Assembly: GCF_009617995.1 (NCBI RefSeq)
Contig: NZ_CP044130.1
Span: 1 to 64,000 of the forward strand
Source of the DNA: Halomicrobium sp. LC1Hm
GTDB taxonomy: Archaea > Halobacteriota > Halobacteria > Halobacteriales > Haloarculaceae
Reading direction: 5' to 3'
DNA: 64,000 nt
Positions 26,040 through 35,573 of the stretch are shown one piece after another. Under the pieces are notes generated by a model, which was not told the DNA's origin, made no database searches, and was given only the letters and a program-made list of their open reading frames with translations. Numbering within the stretch: the first letter of the stretch is position 1; each line of letters begins with the position of its first letter. A program made the position numbers and the translations under genes.

Positions 26040-28574
26040 ATGTCACTCGAAGAGATCAGCGCGCAACTCGACGGCGACAATCCAGAGACACGCCTGGGCG
26101 GAGCAGAGGCACTCGCGACACTGGCGAGCGATCGGTCGTTCGATCCAGCGGACGGAGAGACGGAGCCGTTCGATCTGGCGATCGAGGCAGCGACCGACGA
26201 CGATTCGGCAGTTGCCTACAACGGAACGAAGGCACTGAGTCGGCTAGTCAAAGACGGCGCTACCACGGCCGCACTGATGACGGTCACCCCGGCAGACGCC
26301 GATCGGACCTACGCAGAGCGAATCGCCGAAGTCGCCACAGAACGGATCGACGAGTCGAATCCCGGACGCGTCCGCTCTCGTGGCGCACTCGTAATCAGTC
26401 GGCTCGCATCGAACGATGTCGACAGCGTCGTCACCGAAGCCGTCGTTGAACGACTCCTGGACCTGTTGCAGACGGGTCAAAAGGCGATTCGAAAGCGACG
26501 GGCTGCCCTCGCCCTGACGAACCTCGGGCACTACGATCACGAGGGGCGGGCCTTCGTGAGAGCGGAGATGGCGACGGCGGCCGACAGCCTGCGCGAACTC
26601 GCGTCGGCCGACGACGATCTCTTGCAAAGCGTCGGTCTCAGGGCACTCGGCTTCATGGGTCTGTCCGAACCCGAGGCCGCGTTACCAGCGACAGAACTCC
26701 ACGCCGCCGTGGCCGACCGCGAGAATCGACCCCGGAACGTCAACCGTGCAGTCAGATCGCTCTGGCAGATCGGCAGAACACATCCGTCCGTCGTCGTCCC
26801 CGTCAGAGACGAACTCGAAACGCTACTGAGCTATACGGAGACAGACGCGGAAGACGCAGCTCACCTTCCGAAAGACACCGGAGCGTTGGCAAAGCACGCG
26901 AGATACGTCCGGTCGAACGCTGCGATGGCACTCGCCCAGCTCGCTCGCAGCCACCCCGAACAGATCTCCGAGGCCGCCGTCGAACGGTGTGTCGACCTGC
27001 TCGAACAGCGCGACGAATCGATCCACCGTGTCGTGCGACTGCTCGGACAGGTCCACGAGACGCACGGAGACGCGCTCGACACTGCCGACACCACCAAAGA
27101 GGTGCGCTCGTATCTGGCCGCGGAACGTGAATCGAAGACGGCGACCAAGCGCCACACGAAGGCCCGAGGGTATGCCGTGTGGCTCCTGACCCGCCTGTCG
27201 AGTGACGAACCACTCCCCGAGTCGGCGGTGGCGACGGCACTGGACTACCTCACAGCGGTCCCGACCGGAGAGCGGACGGCTTTCGGACCGCTCCGGACCG
27301 AGGCCCTGGCGACAATGAGCCGGGCGTTCCCCGAGCAGGTCACGGCACACGACGAGAGCGTCGACTGGCTCTGCCGACGAGCCGGTGAGAGTGCGACATC
27401 GACGGAACGAGCCGACGCCGTCACTGGCCTGCTGTCGCTCGTCCGCTCCGAAACGAGCACTCCCGAGCACGTCACGTCGGTGCTGGAAGAGCGCCTCGCG
27501 GCCGAGTCGGCACCACGGGTGCGGCGACTACTCGCAGAGGCGCTGGGAGTGGTGTCGACGCCGTCGGCCCGTCGTGTACTCGCCGAGACGGCGGTGACCG
27601 AGTCGAGACCAGACGTGTCGACGGCTATCGACGCCGCACTCGAACACAGCGGACCGTCGACGGAGACACACGCCGGCAAGGACCACCCGCTCGCACCGAC
27701 TGCGTTGCCGGTCGTGTCCGCGACAGCCTACACGCCGTGGCTCACAGAGACGATCGAGTACGGTGATATCGAAGTCCACCATCGAATCCAGCACGGGGGA
27801 ACGGGGACTGTCCACAGAGCGTCGCTGCATCCACCGGCCAAGGCGTCTGCGGAAGCGCCACGGACGATCGCGCTCAAGCGGCCACTGGAACCGGCCGGTC
27901 GGACCGTGGCCGACCTCTCGGAGTACATCGGCGAAGCCGAGAAGTGGGCCCGAGTCCACGACCACCCCAACATCGTGACGATCTTCGGCTGGGGAGCCCA
28001 GCCCCAGCCCTGGATCGCGATGGAGTACCTCGACGAGGGAGAACTGGGAGAGTTCGCCGAGGCGCGATCGCTGCCCGTGTCACAGGGACTCTGGATCGGC
28101 GTCTGTATCGCCGACGCACTACAGCACGCTCACTCACACGGGATCTACCACCGGGACATCACACCGGCGAACGTCCTCCTCCAGCGTCGTCGCGGGTGGC
28201 CGATGCCGAAGTTGGCCGACTGGGGGACCGCACGGAAGAGACACGAACTGAGCTGCGGCGACGAAGCGTACACGCCGGGATACGGCGCACCCGAACAGCG
28301 TCCGGAAAGCGAATGGGCGCGTGAAGTTCCGCCCGCCAAGACGGACATCTACCAGCTGGCGACGCTGGTCTACGAACTCCTGACCGGAGAGCAGCCGTTC
28401 GCTGTCGAGCAAGCAGTACAGAAGAGAGAGCGGGCCCCAGCCCCGCCGGGGGACGTTCGCGATGGCGTCCCCCCAGCCGTCGATGATCTGCTCCGTAGCG
28501 CGCTGCGTCCGGATCCAGCGGCGCGTCCGGAAACGGCCGCTCGGGTCCGTGACGTGCTGGCAGATCAGTGGTGA
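26040..28574 (+). CDS. HEAT-repeat Ser/Thr protein kinase (kinase 1)
   Basis: This 844-residue protein has about 540 residues of HEAT-like helical repeats, then a Hanks kinase domain (residues 573-844). The Gly loop is Q-H-G-G-T-G-T-V, the beta3 lysine is in I-A-L-K-R-P, the catalytic loop is Y-H-R-D-I-T-P-A-N (the only kinase of the nine with a true HRD), and the magnesium motif is D-W-G instead of DFG. The activation segment ends G-A-P-E-Q. HEAT repeats usually bind proteins, so this is likely a sensor or scaffold kinase. It is co-transcribed with the retropepsin-like gene. Confidence 0.9.
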   Translation: MSLEEISAQLDGDNPETRLGGAEALATLASDRSFDPADGETEPFDLAIEAATDDDSAVAYNGTKALSRLVKDGATTAALMTVTPADADRTYAERIAEVATERIDESNPGRVRSRGALVISRLASNDVDSVVTEAVVERLLDLLQTGQKAIRKRRAALALTNLGHYDHEGRAFVRAEMATAADSLRELASADDDLLQSVGLRALGFMGLSEPEAALPATELHAAVADRENRPRNVNRAVRSLWQIGRTHPSVVVPVRDELETLLSYTETDAEDAAHLPKDTGALAKHARYVRSNAAMALAQLARSHPEQISEAAVERCVDLLEQRDESIHRVVRLLGQVHETHGDALDTADTTKEVRSYLAAERESKTATKRHTKARGYAVWLLTRLSSDEPLPESAVATALDYLTAVPTGERTAFGPLRTEALATMSRAFPEQVTAHDESVDWLCRRAGESATSTERADAVTGLLSLVRSETSTPEHVTSVLEERLAAESAPRVRRLLAEALGVVSTPSARRVLAETAVTESRPDVSTAIDAALEHSGPSTETHAGKDHPLAPTALPVVSATAYTPWLTETIEYGDIEVHHRIQHGGTGTVHRASLHPPAKASAEAPRTIALKRPLEPAGRTVADLSEYIGEAEKWARVHDHPNIVTIFGWGAQPQPWIAMEYLDEGELGEFAEARSLPVSQGLWIGVCIADALQHAHSHGIYHRDITPANVLLQRRRGWPMPKLADWGTARKRHELSCGDEAYTPGYGAPEQRPESEWAREVPPAKTDIYQLATLVYELLTGEQPFAVEQAVQKRERAPAPPGDVRDGVPPAVDDLLRSALRPDPAARPETAARVRDVLADQW

Positions 28575-28638
28575 GCGTCGCTCAAAGCGGGATTGGAGTC
28601 ACCGCTGCTCTCTTGTGTCGGTTACTGCAAGCACCCGT

Positions 28639-29319
28639 ATGAACAGACGAGAGTCCCTCGCCGCGTTCGCGGGGGTCGCCGCCGCGCTGGCCGGCTGTAG
28701 CGGGTACGGCAGCGCCACCAGCGAGTCGACGCCGACAAGAGGAGCCGAGAGTGGGATCGACACGGACGCGCCGGGGGCCGGGTCCGCGACGGACCCCGAG
28801 ATGATCCACGTCCGTGGGGCGACCGAACGGGCACCGCTCTGGCTCGCCGATCCAGACGGCGAGACCGAGCGAGAGCGCAGGTCGCACCGCGAGCGGCGTC
28901 GACACTCGCGGACCGTCGTCGACACGCCGGCCCGAGCGGAACGGCTCAGGGTCGCCGACGGCGTCGACGCCGACGGGCTCGACTCGTTCCTGTCGGAGAC
29001 GGACCTCGACAGCCAGACGCTGTATCTGGAGAGCGTCGAGGTCCGGGCCTGCTTCGAGCTGACGCTGTGTCGGATCGAGTGGCAGCCCGACGAAGTGTCG
29101 ACGGACTACGCGCGCACCCAGCTCCCCTACGATACGCGCTGTGGCGTCGACGACCACGTCTTCGAAGCGCGTCTCGTCCGCATTCCGGCCAGCCTCTCTG
29201 CCGACGAGGTGCGTGGCTACGGCTCGTCGATCGGCACGGCCGGCTGTGCGAGACGGAATCGGGCCGAGGCCGAGAGCGGCGACAGTGCGAGCGCCGCGTC
29301 GACGGGAGGTGACCAGTGA
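28639..29319 (+). CDS. Tat-exported lipoprotein, unknown function
   Basis: This 226-residue protein has a Tat-lipobox signal (N-R-R-E-S-L-A-A-F..LAGC). The mature part has several cysteines (R-A-C-F-E-L-T-L-C, D-T-R-C-G-V-D, T-A-G-C-A) that may form disulfides outside the cell. The start is the ATG at 28639, just before the RR motif. It overlaps the next lipoprotein gene by one base, so the two are coupled. It lies 64 bp after kinase 1 on the same strand. No function was recognised. Confidence 0.75.
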   Translation: MNRRESLAAFAGVAAALAGCSGYGSATSESTPTRGAESGIDTDAPGAGSATDPEMIHVRGATERAPLWLADPDGETERERRSHRERRRHSRTVVDTPARAERLRVADGVDADGLDSFLSETDLDSQTLYLESVEVRACFELTLCRIEWQPDEVSTDYARTQLPYDTRCGVDDHVFEARLVRIPASLSADEVRGYGSSIGTAGCARRNRAEAESGDSASAASTGGDQ

Positions 29320-30623
29320 TGGGCGACGACGCTCGGAACGTGGCGGACCGACAGCGCCTGACGCGTCGCGGGCTGCTGGCCGTGGCCGCGACGGGTGCCG
29401 TCGCCGGCTGTCAATCGATCGGCGGGCTGAGCGACGACACAGACGAGCAGATCAGCGTGTTCGACCTCCCCGACCTCGACCGGGAGTCGATCCCGTCGCC
29501 GATCGTCGCCCGATCGGTGCCCGTCGACATCGCGCCGTCGCACCTCACGGCGGCCCGCGAGCGCGTCGACGCGTTGCTCGGCGAACTCCCGACGCCGATG
29601 GGACCCGACGACATTCCCAACGGGTACGTCCGCGAGCGCCTGACCGACAGCGCCAGCGACGCGACGGACGCGCTCGACGACGCACGCACCGCCCGGACGG
29701 AGCTGGAAGCGCTGACGGCGCTGGGCGAGGCGCGCGAACGAGCCAGATACGCGGCCGCCGGCTTGGCGATGGCCGACGATGGACTGTCGGTCGATGGTCT
29801 CCGCGGCGAGCACGGTGAGATCGTCTCGAACGCCCACGCGTTCTGGGACGAGCACACGTACCGCGGGACCGACCCCGTCCGAGCGGCGCTGGTACACGCT
29901 CGCATCGAGGACGCGTTCGATCGACTCGCTCAGATGGACGGCCCACGGATCCACGGCGACGGGGAGCTGCTGACCGTCTCCGAGTGGGGCGAGACCGTCG
30001 AGTCGGCACAGGTCAGTCTCGACGACGCCCGCCACCTCGACAGTCAGTTCACCGAGTCGCTGCCAGCCGACGCCGGGACCGTCGAGGACGCGCTCACCAG
30101 CGGCGCAGAGACGCTGCTGGCCGACGTTCGATCGCGTCGGTCCCAGCTCCCGCCGGAACCGACGCCGGAGGAGTGGGGCGTCGCCGAGAACCTGGTCGCA
30201 GACCTCCGGCGATCGATCGAACGCGGCCCCGCCACCGTCGAGGACGCCAGCGGACCTGCCAGTGCCGTCGTCGACGCGACCGGACGGCTGGCACGGTCCC
30301 GGGCGCTAGAGCAGATCCAGGAGCGGATCGATGCCGGCGAGATCTCAGGCGTCGAGAGCGCCGACGAACTGCGAGCACTGCGGACGACGGCCTACGACGC
30401 GCTCGATGCCGCCCTCGAAACGAGTAGCGACGCCGCGCTCGCCCGGACCGTCGTCAGCGACGTGTCCTGGGAGGTGACCAACGCCGACTGGCGGCTCGCT
30501 CGGTTCGATCGCGACGTGAGGCCAGACCGTCTGGACGATATCGTCGAGGGGTACGTGCTTGCGACGGCCGTCGCACAGGCCGTCCCACCGGCGTGTGACC
30601 AGACGATCGACGCCCTGAACTGA
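29319..30623 (+). CDS. Tat-exported helical lipoprotein, unknown function
   Basis: This 434-residue protein has a Tat-lipobox signal (T-R-R-G-L-L-A-V..VAGC) followed by a largely helical, charged mature protein. Long amphipathic segments are rich in Ala, Asp, Arg and Glu. The ATG at 29319 overlaps the preceding stop; a GTG one codon earlier is possible. It is the second of a lipoprotein pair between kinase 1 and the ParA locus. No family motif was seen. Confidence 0.72.
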   Translation: MGDDARNVADRQRLTRRGLLAVAATGAVAGCQSIGGLSDDTDEQISVFDLPDLDRESIPSPIVARSVPVDIAPSHLTAARERVDALLGELPTPMGPDDIPNGYVRERLTDSASDATDALDDARTARTELEALTALGEARERARYAAAGLAMADDGLSVDGLRGEHGEIVSNAHAFWDEHTYRGTDPVRAALVHARIEDAFDRLAQMDGPRIHGDGELLTVSEWGETVESAQVSLDDARHLDSQFTESLPADAGTVEDALTSGAETLLADVRSRRSQLPPEPTPEEWGVAENLVADLRRSIERGPATVEDASGPASAVVDATGRLARSRALEQIQERIDAGEISGVESADELRALRTTAYDALDAALETSSDAALARTVVSDVSWEVTNADWRLARFDRDVRPDRLDDIVEGYVLATAVAQAVPPACDQTIDALN

Positions 30624-30689
30624 GGCCGAGAGCGTCGACGCTCACTGTCGACCGTCGGAGAGACGCCAGCTCCAGCGGAGCGACAGCTG

Positions 30690-31148
30690 TCAGTCCCAGC
30701 CGTAGCCCCAGCCTTCGAGCTCGGCGACGACGAGCTCCGGGTGTTCCTGTGCGACGACCATCGCGGCCTCGGTCACGTCGGTCTTGTACACGTCCTCGCC
30801 GAACTCGGCTTCCATCGTGGCGACGAGTTCGTCGATGCCCGCCTCGACGTCGTCTCTGAGAAAGACCGGGCGCTGGGTCCGACCGTCCTTGACGCCGTCC
30901 CGAGCGTGGATGTAGGGCAGCGAGTGGCGTTGCTGGTCGTCGGACTGGCGATCGGCGGACCGCTGGCCGCTTTGCTGGCTCGACGGCTCGGGGTCGAGTG
31001 ACGGATCCGTCCGCTCGTCGCTCCCGAGTTCGCTCGGCGACTGGTCGCCAGCGTCGCGTTCCTCGGCGTCGGTCGGTTCGTCGGCCGTCTCCCCACTCTC
31101 GCCGTCGGGGTCGTCGGCGAACGGATCGTCGGTCGAACCCTGCTTCAT
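30690..31148 (-). CDS. Small acidic ParA-partner protein
   Basis: This 152-residue protein has a disordered Asp/Ser/Gln-rich N-terminal half (about 75 residues) and a compact C-terminal part. That part begins with R-P-V-F-L-R-D-D-V-E-A-G-I-D and continues with two helices, which looks like a small DNA- or protein-binding domain of the type coded next to haloarchaeal ParA. Its ATG overlaps the ParA stop codon (ATGA), so it is the likely centromere-binding (ParB-analogue) or adaptor partner. The exact family was not recognised. Confidence 0.65.
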   Translation of the reverse strand: MKQGSTDDPFADDPDGESGETADEPTDAEERDAGDQSPSELGSDERTDPSLDPEPSSQQSGQRSADRQSDDQQRHSLPYIHARDGVKDGRTQRPVFLRDDVEAGIDELVATMEAEFGEDVYKTDVTEAAMVVAQEHPELVVAELEGWGYGWD

Positions 31149-31984
31149 GCTTCCACCGCCCGCATCTCGCGGATGTGTGCCGCCAGCTCGTCGTACTTTT
31201 CGAGGGTGTCCAGTTCGTGGTCGCGTTCGCGCTCCCGGTGGACATCGATATAGCGGAATGCGGTACATTGCTCGGCCCAGCACCCTTCCAGCAGCGACGA
31301 CCGCTCGCGGAACTTGATCGGCAGTTCCCAGCCGTCGGCCGCCAGCTCGTCGAGGAACCGATCCTGGTCGTTCATTCCCTTGTAGCGGTTCGGGACGACC
31401 GCGAGGACGCCGACCTCGATGTCGAGCTGGTCTTCGAGTCCGCCGACCAGCTGGTCGAGTCCCTGCACGGATTCGTACCCCTTGCCGCTGGGCTCGAAGG
31501 GGATGACGACGTGGCGCGTCGCGTGGATCGCGTTGTGGAGTTTGATGTCCGCGCTGGCGGGCGGGTCGACGATCAGCGTGTCGTAGGTCTCGTGGACGCC
31601 GGCCTCCCGCAGGACGCGGAGGAGTTGCTTGTTCGGGTTCCACGACTCCCCGAAGTCCGCGGCCTCCTCCTCGCGTCGGCGCAGATGTTTCGAGGCGTAC
31701 TCGAGGATGTTGTGGGCCGGCACGACGTCGATGCCCTCGCTCGTCCGGACGAGATCGGAGAACTCCCCTCGCGGACGATCGATCATGTGCCGCAAGAGAC
31801 TGTCTGCCTGATCGTTGTTCCGGTCGTCGGCGACATCGAGCAGGTGTGACAGCGACGCCTCCTGCGTGTCCAGGTCGACGACGAGGACGCGCCGATCGGC
31901 CCGAACCTCGGCCTTCGCGAGGTTCGCGGCGAGGGTCGTCTTCCCGACCCCGCCGGCCTCCGAGTACACTGTGTAAGCCAGCAT
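31145..31984 (-). CDS. ParA/MinD-family ATPase
   Basis: This 279-residue deviant Walker ATPase has P-loop E-A-G-G-V-G-K-T-T (residues 9-17), a switch I region V-V-D-L-D-T-Q-E-A near residue 35, and a switch II D-P-P-A-S near 142. The signature lysine of K-G-G-x-G-K-T is alanine here, a variant worth noting because that lysine acts in dimer catalysis. A leaderless promoter (TATA GTTTTATAG at 32008-32016, reverse strand) precedes it. A 13-bp iteron array lies just upstream. It would partition DNA or position a protein cargo. Confidence 0.9.
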   Translation of the reverse strand: MLAYTVYSEAGGVGKTTLAANLAKAEVRADRRVLVVDLDTQEASLSHLLDVADDRNNDQADSLLRHMIDRPRGEFSDLVRTSEGIDVVPAHNILEYASKHLRRREEEAADFGESWNPNKQLLRVLREAGVHETYDTLIVDPPASADIKLHNAIHATRHVVIPFEPSGKGYESVQGLDQLVGGLEDQLDIEVGVLAVVPNRYKGMNDQDRFLDELAADGWELPIKFRERSSLLEGCWAEQCTAFRYIDVHRERERDHELDTLEKYDELAAHIREMRAVEA

Positions 31985-32044
31985 AGCTACCCAGTCGAGC
32001 GCCGCAGCTATAAAACTCAGTCAGACGACTCGGCCAGCCAAGCT

Positions 32045-32122
32045 AGCTAAGTCACTCAGCTAAGCCAGTCAGCTGAGTTAGCTAGATAATCCGAGCAGCT
32101 AACCCAAATAGCTGGTCTGCCC
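32045..32122. repeat. 13-bp iteron array upstream of parA
   Basis: Six consecutive 13-bp units start at 32045, 32058, 32071, 32084, 32097 and 32110. Each opens with AGCTAA or a one- or two-base variant (AGCTGA, AGATAA, AGCTGG), and units 1-2 share AGCTAAG.CA.TC. The array lies 30 bp upstream of the parA TATA box. Such iterons are typical of partition centromeres, autoregulatory operators or replication origins. No replication initiator gene is in the window. Confidence 0.8.
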
Positions 32123-32250
32123 AACCGACAGAGCCAGATGCGTGAATCAGTAGAGCGAGCCACCCGAGAGAGTTCGCCGGTCGACCCAGCCGGCCCGAGA
32201 GAGTCGACCAGCGAGAACCAGGAGAGCGCGCGGCACGGATCGGGCGCGGT

Positions 32251-34632
32251 CTACCTGTCAGCCGTCAGCGCCGCGAGACCGTCCGCGGTGCCGAGATAGA
32301 TCGTCCCGTCAGACACCGCCGGAGACGTGTGGATCCGACTCCCCACGTCGACCGTCCAGCGCCGGTCGCCCGTCGTCGCCGAGAGGGCCGCGAGCGTGCC
32401 GTCGGCACAGCCGGCGACGACCGTCCCATCGACGACGGCCACCGCGTTGCGGACCGACCAGCTGAGCGACCGCTGCCAGCGGACCGCTCCGGTCGCAGGG
32501 TCGAGCGCGTACACGTCGTTCGCGTTGTTGCCGACGAACAGCGTGTCGTTCCAGACGGCCGGCGATCCCGGAATCGAACGCCCGGTGTCGAACGACCAGG
32601 AAGAGTCACCGGTCTCGCAGTCGATCGCGTACAGCGAGTCGTCCCAGCAGCCGACGTACACCGATCCGTCGATCACGGCGGGCGACGACCAGACCGGGCG
32701 GTCCGTCCGGTACGTCCACACGATTTCCCCGGACTCGCGGTCGATCGCGTGGACCGCCTCGTCTTTGGTGCCGACGTAGACGGTGTCGCCCGAGACAGTC
32801 GGTGCCGACTTGATCGGGCCACAGTCGACCGCCCAGCGTCGCCGGCCAGAGTCGGCCGCCACCGCGTACAGCGTCCCGCCTCCGCCGCCGAAGTACACCG
32901 TCCCCGCAGAGACGGTCGGGGTGCCGTACACGCAACCCTCCGTCTCGAAGGTCCACTCCGTGTCACCGGTCGCCGCCTCCATGGCGTACAGGTCACCGCT
33001 CCAGCTCCCGGTGAAGACCCGCCCGTCGGCGACGGCCGGTGCCGAGGCCGTCTCGAGGAGGCCGGTACTCGTCCAGATGGTCCGGCCAGTCCGTGCGTTC
33101 ACGGCGCGAAGTGTGCCCTGGTCCGGCCCGGCATAGACGACCCCGTCGCTGACGGCCGGCGCGACCTTGACGAGGTCCGGCGTCGAGTGCGTCCAGGCGA
33201 CCGACACCGCGCTCTCCGGGCCGTCAGGATCGCCGCTCGTCCCTGTCCGGGCGAAGTTCCCGCCGAGTGTCGGCCACCCAGCGGTCCGAGAGGGCAGGTC
33301 AGACTCCGCCCGAGGTTCGTGAGCGCCGTTCGTCGACCCGGCAGCGACGCCGGTGTGGTCGCCGGGCGAGGCACTGACCGAGCGGTGGTTCTCGTAGGCG
33401 GCGACGCGGTCGGCCATCGATTCGTTTGCCGAGGCGGGATGGGTTCGCGCGTCGTCCGACGACGCTTCGTCGTCCGCGTGCTCGTCGGACCGCTCGGTCG
33501 TGACGCCGTCGTGGTCGCCGGGCGACGCGGAGTACGATCCGTAGTTGTCGTAGTCGGTCACTCGCTCGACCAGTTCCGGGTCGCTGGCAGTGTTCGTCGC
33601 CGTCCGGTCGTCGTCACGCTCCGGGGCTGGCGGCCTCGACGTGTCTGTTCGGTCCGGATGGACCTTCCCGGTTCGTTCGGACCGCCCGTCGAGACGGTCG
33701 CCGACGATCGGTGGCAGGTCGCCGTCAGTACGGACAGCCCGGAGCGCGTCGGCCATCACCGGAATCGCGCTGTAGCGATCCGTCTTGTCCCGTTCGAGCG
33801 CGGTCGACACGACGGCGTCGACCGCCGGAGAGAGCGCGGGCCGTTCGGCGCTAGGCGGCGACACCGGGTCCGCGGACATCGCGACCTGCATCGCCTGGAA
33901 GCGGCTCTCGGGCGCGACCGGTGTCCCGGTCAGGAGTTCGTACAAGATCGTCCCGACCTGGTAGATGTCCGTCAGCGTGTCGGGCTCGCCGAACTCGCCG
34001 GGTTCGAACTGCTCTGGCGCGGCGTAGGCGGGCGAGAGTCCCTCGACCGTGCCGGTCTGGTCGGCCAGCACGCGGGCGAGTCCCCAGTCGGCGACCTTCG
34101 GCACGTCCCAGACGCCGTCAGGCGTCGAGCGAAAGAGGACGTTCGCCGGCTTGAGATCGAGGTGTGCGATCCCCAGGCTGTGAGCGACCGCGACGCCGCG
34201 ACAGACACACTCACCGATCCACAGCGCCTCTGCGGTCGGGAGTCCGCCGTCCGCAGCCGCCAGACGGTCCGCGAGCGTGCCGCCGTCCATGTACTCCATG
34301 GCGATCCAGGGCAGGCGCTCGCCGGTGTCGACGACGCCGACGACGTGCTCCGAGTCCCGCCAGCGCGGGCGCTCTCGCTCGATGCGGTCGACCGTCTCCC
34401 ACGTCTCGGCCTGCGAGAGGAACCGCTCGATCTCGTCGTTTTCGAGCGTCCCCGGAGCCAGTGGTTCTTTGACCGCGATCCGATCGGGCGACCGCTCGTC
34501 CGAGAGGACAGCGACGGAGACGAGCGCGTTGCCGCCCCGGTCGATCAGTTCGCCGGACCGAACGAGCTCCGCCGAGAGGTCCCGCCGGGGCGGGCTCGCG
34601 AACTCGTCGAGCGTCGGTACTGGATCACCCAT
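32251..34632 (-). CDS. Ser/Thr protein kinase with C-terminal PQQ-type beta-propeller (kinase 2)
   Basis: This protein has 793 residues. The kinase domain covers residues 20-300: beta3 lysine in I-A-V-K-E-P, P-W-I-A-M-E-Y-M-D-G-G hinge, catalytic H-L-D-L-K-P-A-N, D-W-G, and Y-A-A-P-E-Q-F. An acidic, Ser/Thr-rich linker (300-470) follows. About eight PQQ-like repeats (475-793) each have a V-Y-V-G / Y-A-I-D / W-x-F core. The propeller is a likely ligand- or protein-binding sensor. There is no membrane segment, so the propeller is cytoplasmic. It lies 53 bp downstream of kinase 3 and probably shares its operon. Confidence 0.92.
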   Translation of the reverse strand: MGDPVPTLDEFASPPRRDLSAELVRSGELIDRGGNALVSVAVLSDERSPDRIAVKEPLAPGTLENDEIERFLSQAETWETVDRIERERPRWRDSEHVVGVVDTGERLPWIAMEYMDGGTLADRLAAADGGLPTAEALWIGECVCRGVAVAHSLGIAHLDLKPANVLFRSTPDGVWDVPKVADWGLARVLADQTGTVEGLSPAYAAPEQFEPGEFGEPDTLTDIYQVGTILYELLTGTPVAPESRFQAMQVAMSADPVSPPSAERPALSPAVDAVVSTALERDKTDRYSAIPVMADALRAVRTDGDLPPIVGDRLDGRSERTGKVHPDRTDTSRPPAPERDDDRTATNTASDPELVERVTDYDNYGSYSASPGDHDGVTTERSDEHADDEASSDDARTHPASANESMADRVAAYENHRSVSASPGDHTGVAAGSTNGAHEPRAESDLPSRTAGWPTLGGNFARTGTSGDPDGPESAVSVAWTHSTPDLVKVAPAVSDGVVYAGPDQGTLRAVNARTGRTIWTSTGLLETASAPAVADGRVFTGSWSGDLYAMEAATGDTEWTFETEGCVYGTPTVSAGTVYFGGGGGTLYAVAADSGRRRWAVDCGPIKSAPTVSGDTVYVGTKDEAVHAIDRESGEIVWTYRTDRPVWSSPAVIDGSVYVGCWDDSLYAIDCETGDSSWSFDTGRSIPGSPAVWNDTLFVGNNANDVYALDPATGAVRWQRSLSWSVRNAVAVVDGTVVAGCADGTLAALSATTGDRRWTVDVGSRIHTSPAVSDGTIYLGTADGLAALTADR

Positions 34633-34685
34633 AGACGACCCAACGATGCTCGTCGGCGACCATAAAACTGCACACAGGCGTCCGT

Positions 34686-35573
34686 CTAGTCACACAGCGT
34701 GTCCCAGAACTCGTCGAGACGGTGCAAGACCGGCCTGATGTCCGCGTAGCGGTCGGCGGGAGCGCGCTCCAGACAGCGGAGAATGACGTCTTCGAGCGCT
34801 CTCGGAACGCCGGGACGGATCTCCGCGGGTCGGGGCGGCTCCTCGTCGAGGGCACGCTCGGACGTGTTCCCGTACGGATGGCGGCCGGTAAAGAGCACGA
34901 AGAGGAGGATGCCGAACTGGAACACGTCGACGCGCTTTTGCTGGCGGCTCTGTACCCGTCGGGCGTGCTGTTCCGGGGCCGCGTACCGGGGCGTGTACTC
35001 GCCGATCGTGTCACTCGGCCCCAGGAGCGCGCTGGCGGTCCCCCAGTCGCCGATCTTCGGGACGTTCCAGCCGTCCTCGACGGTCCGAAACAGGACGTTC
35101 TGTGGCTTGATGTCGCAGTGAGCGACCCCGCGGTAGTGGGCTTCCTCGATGCCGCTGGCGATACACCGGGCGATCCAGAGCCCGTGACAGAGCGACTGGA
35201 CCCCGTCGCGCTCGATGAACTCCCCGAGGTGGCCACCGTCCATGTACTCCATCGCGATCCAGGGCTTTCCCTTGCTCTTCCCGTGATCGACCAGGCTGAC
35301 GACGTGGTCGTGGCCCTCGAACTCGGCCCAGTTCTCGGCCTCTTGGAGGATGCGCTCGATGCGGTCCGCCGTGTCGATCGTCCCCGAGGTGTCGGGCACC
35401 TTGACGGCGATCGCGGTGCCGTCCGAGAGCGAGTGCCGATACACCTCGCCGCTGGCCCCCGTCGCGATCCTATCTGCGAGCTTGAAAGACAGCACGTCGA
35501 GTTCCGCAGAGAGGTCGACCGAGATCGGCGACACGTCCGGGATCTGCTCCGGGACGGACTCACTCGCCGTCAT
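34686..35573 (-). CDS. Stand-alone Ser/Thr protein kinase (kinase 3)
   Basis: This 295-residue protein is essentially one kinase domain after a 25-residue N-terminus. The Gly loop is A-T-G-A-S-G-E-V, the beta3 lysine is in I-A-V-K-V-P, the hinge is P-W-I-A-M-E-Y-M-D-G-G, the catalytic loop is A-H-C-D-I-K-P-Q-N (HCD), the magnesium motif is D-W-G-T-A, and the segment ends Y-A-A-P-E-Q. It lacks the extra domain seen in most of its relatives. It overlaps the upstream zinc-ribbon membrane protein gene by 14 bp, so that protein may be its membrane anchor or input. Confidence 0.92.
   Translation of the reverse strand: MTASESVPEQIPDVSPISVDLSAELDVLSFKLADRIATGASGEVYRHSLSDGTAIAVKVPDTSGTIDTADRIERILQEAENWAEFEGHDHVVSLVDHGKSKGKPWIAMEYMDGGHLGEFIERDGVQSLCHGLWIARCIASGIEEAHYRGVAHCDIKPQNVLFRTVEDGWNVPKIGDWGTASALLGPSDTIGEYTPRYAAPEQHARRVQSRQQKRVDVFQFGILLFVLFTGRHPYGNTSERALDEEPPRPAEIRPGVPRALEDVILRCLERAPADRYADIRPVLHRLDEFWDTLCD

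Noticed and set aside
30690-31643. Longer version of the ParA-partner protein
   Set aside because: The extension lies antisense-free but inside parA in another frame with shadow composition; the ATGA overlap at 31148 gives the natural start.
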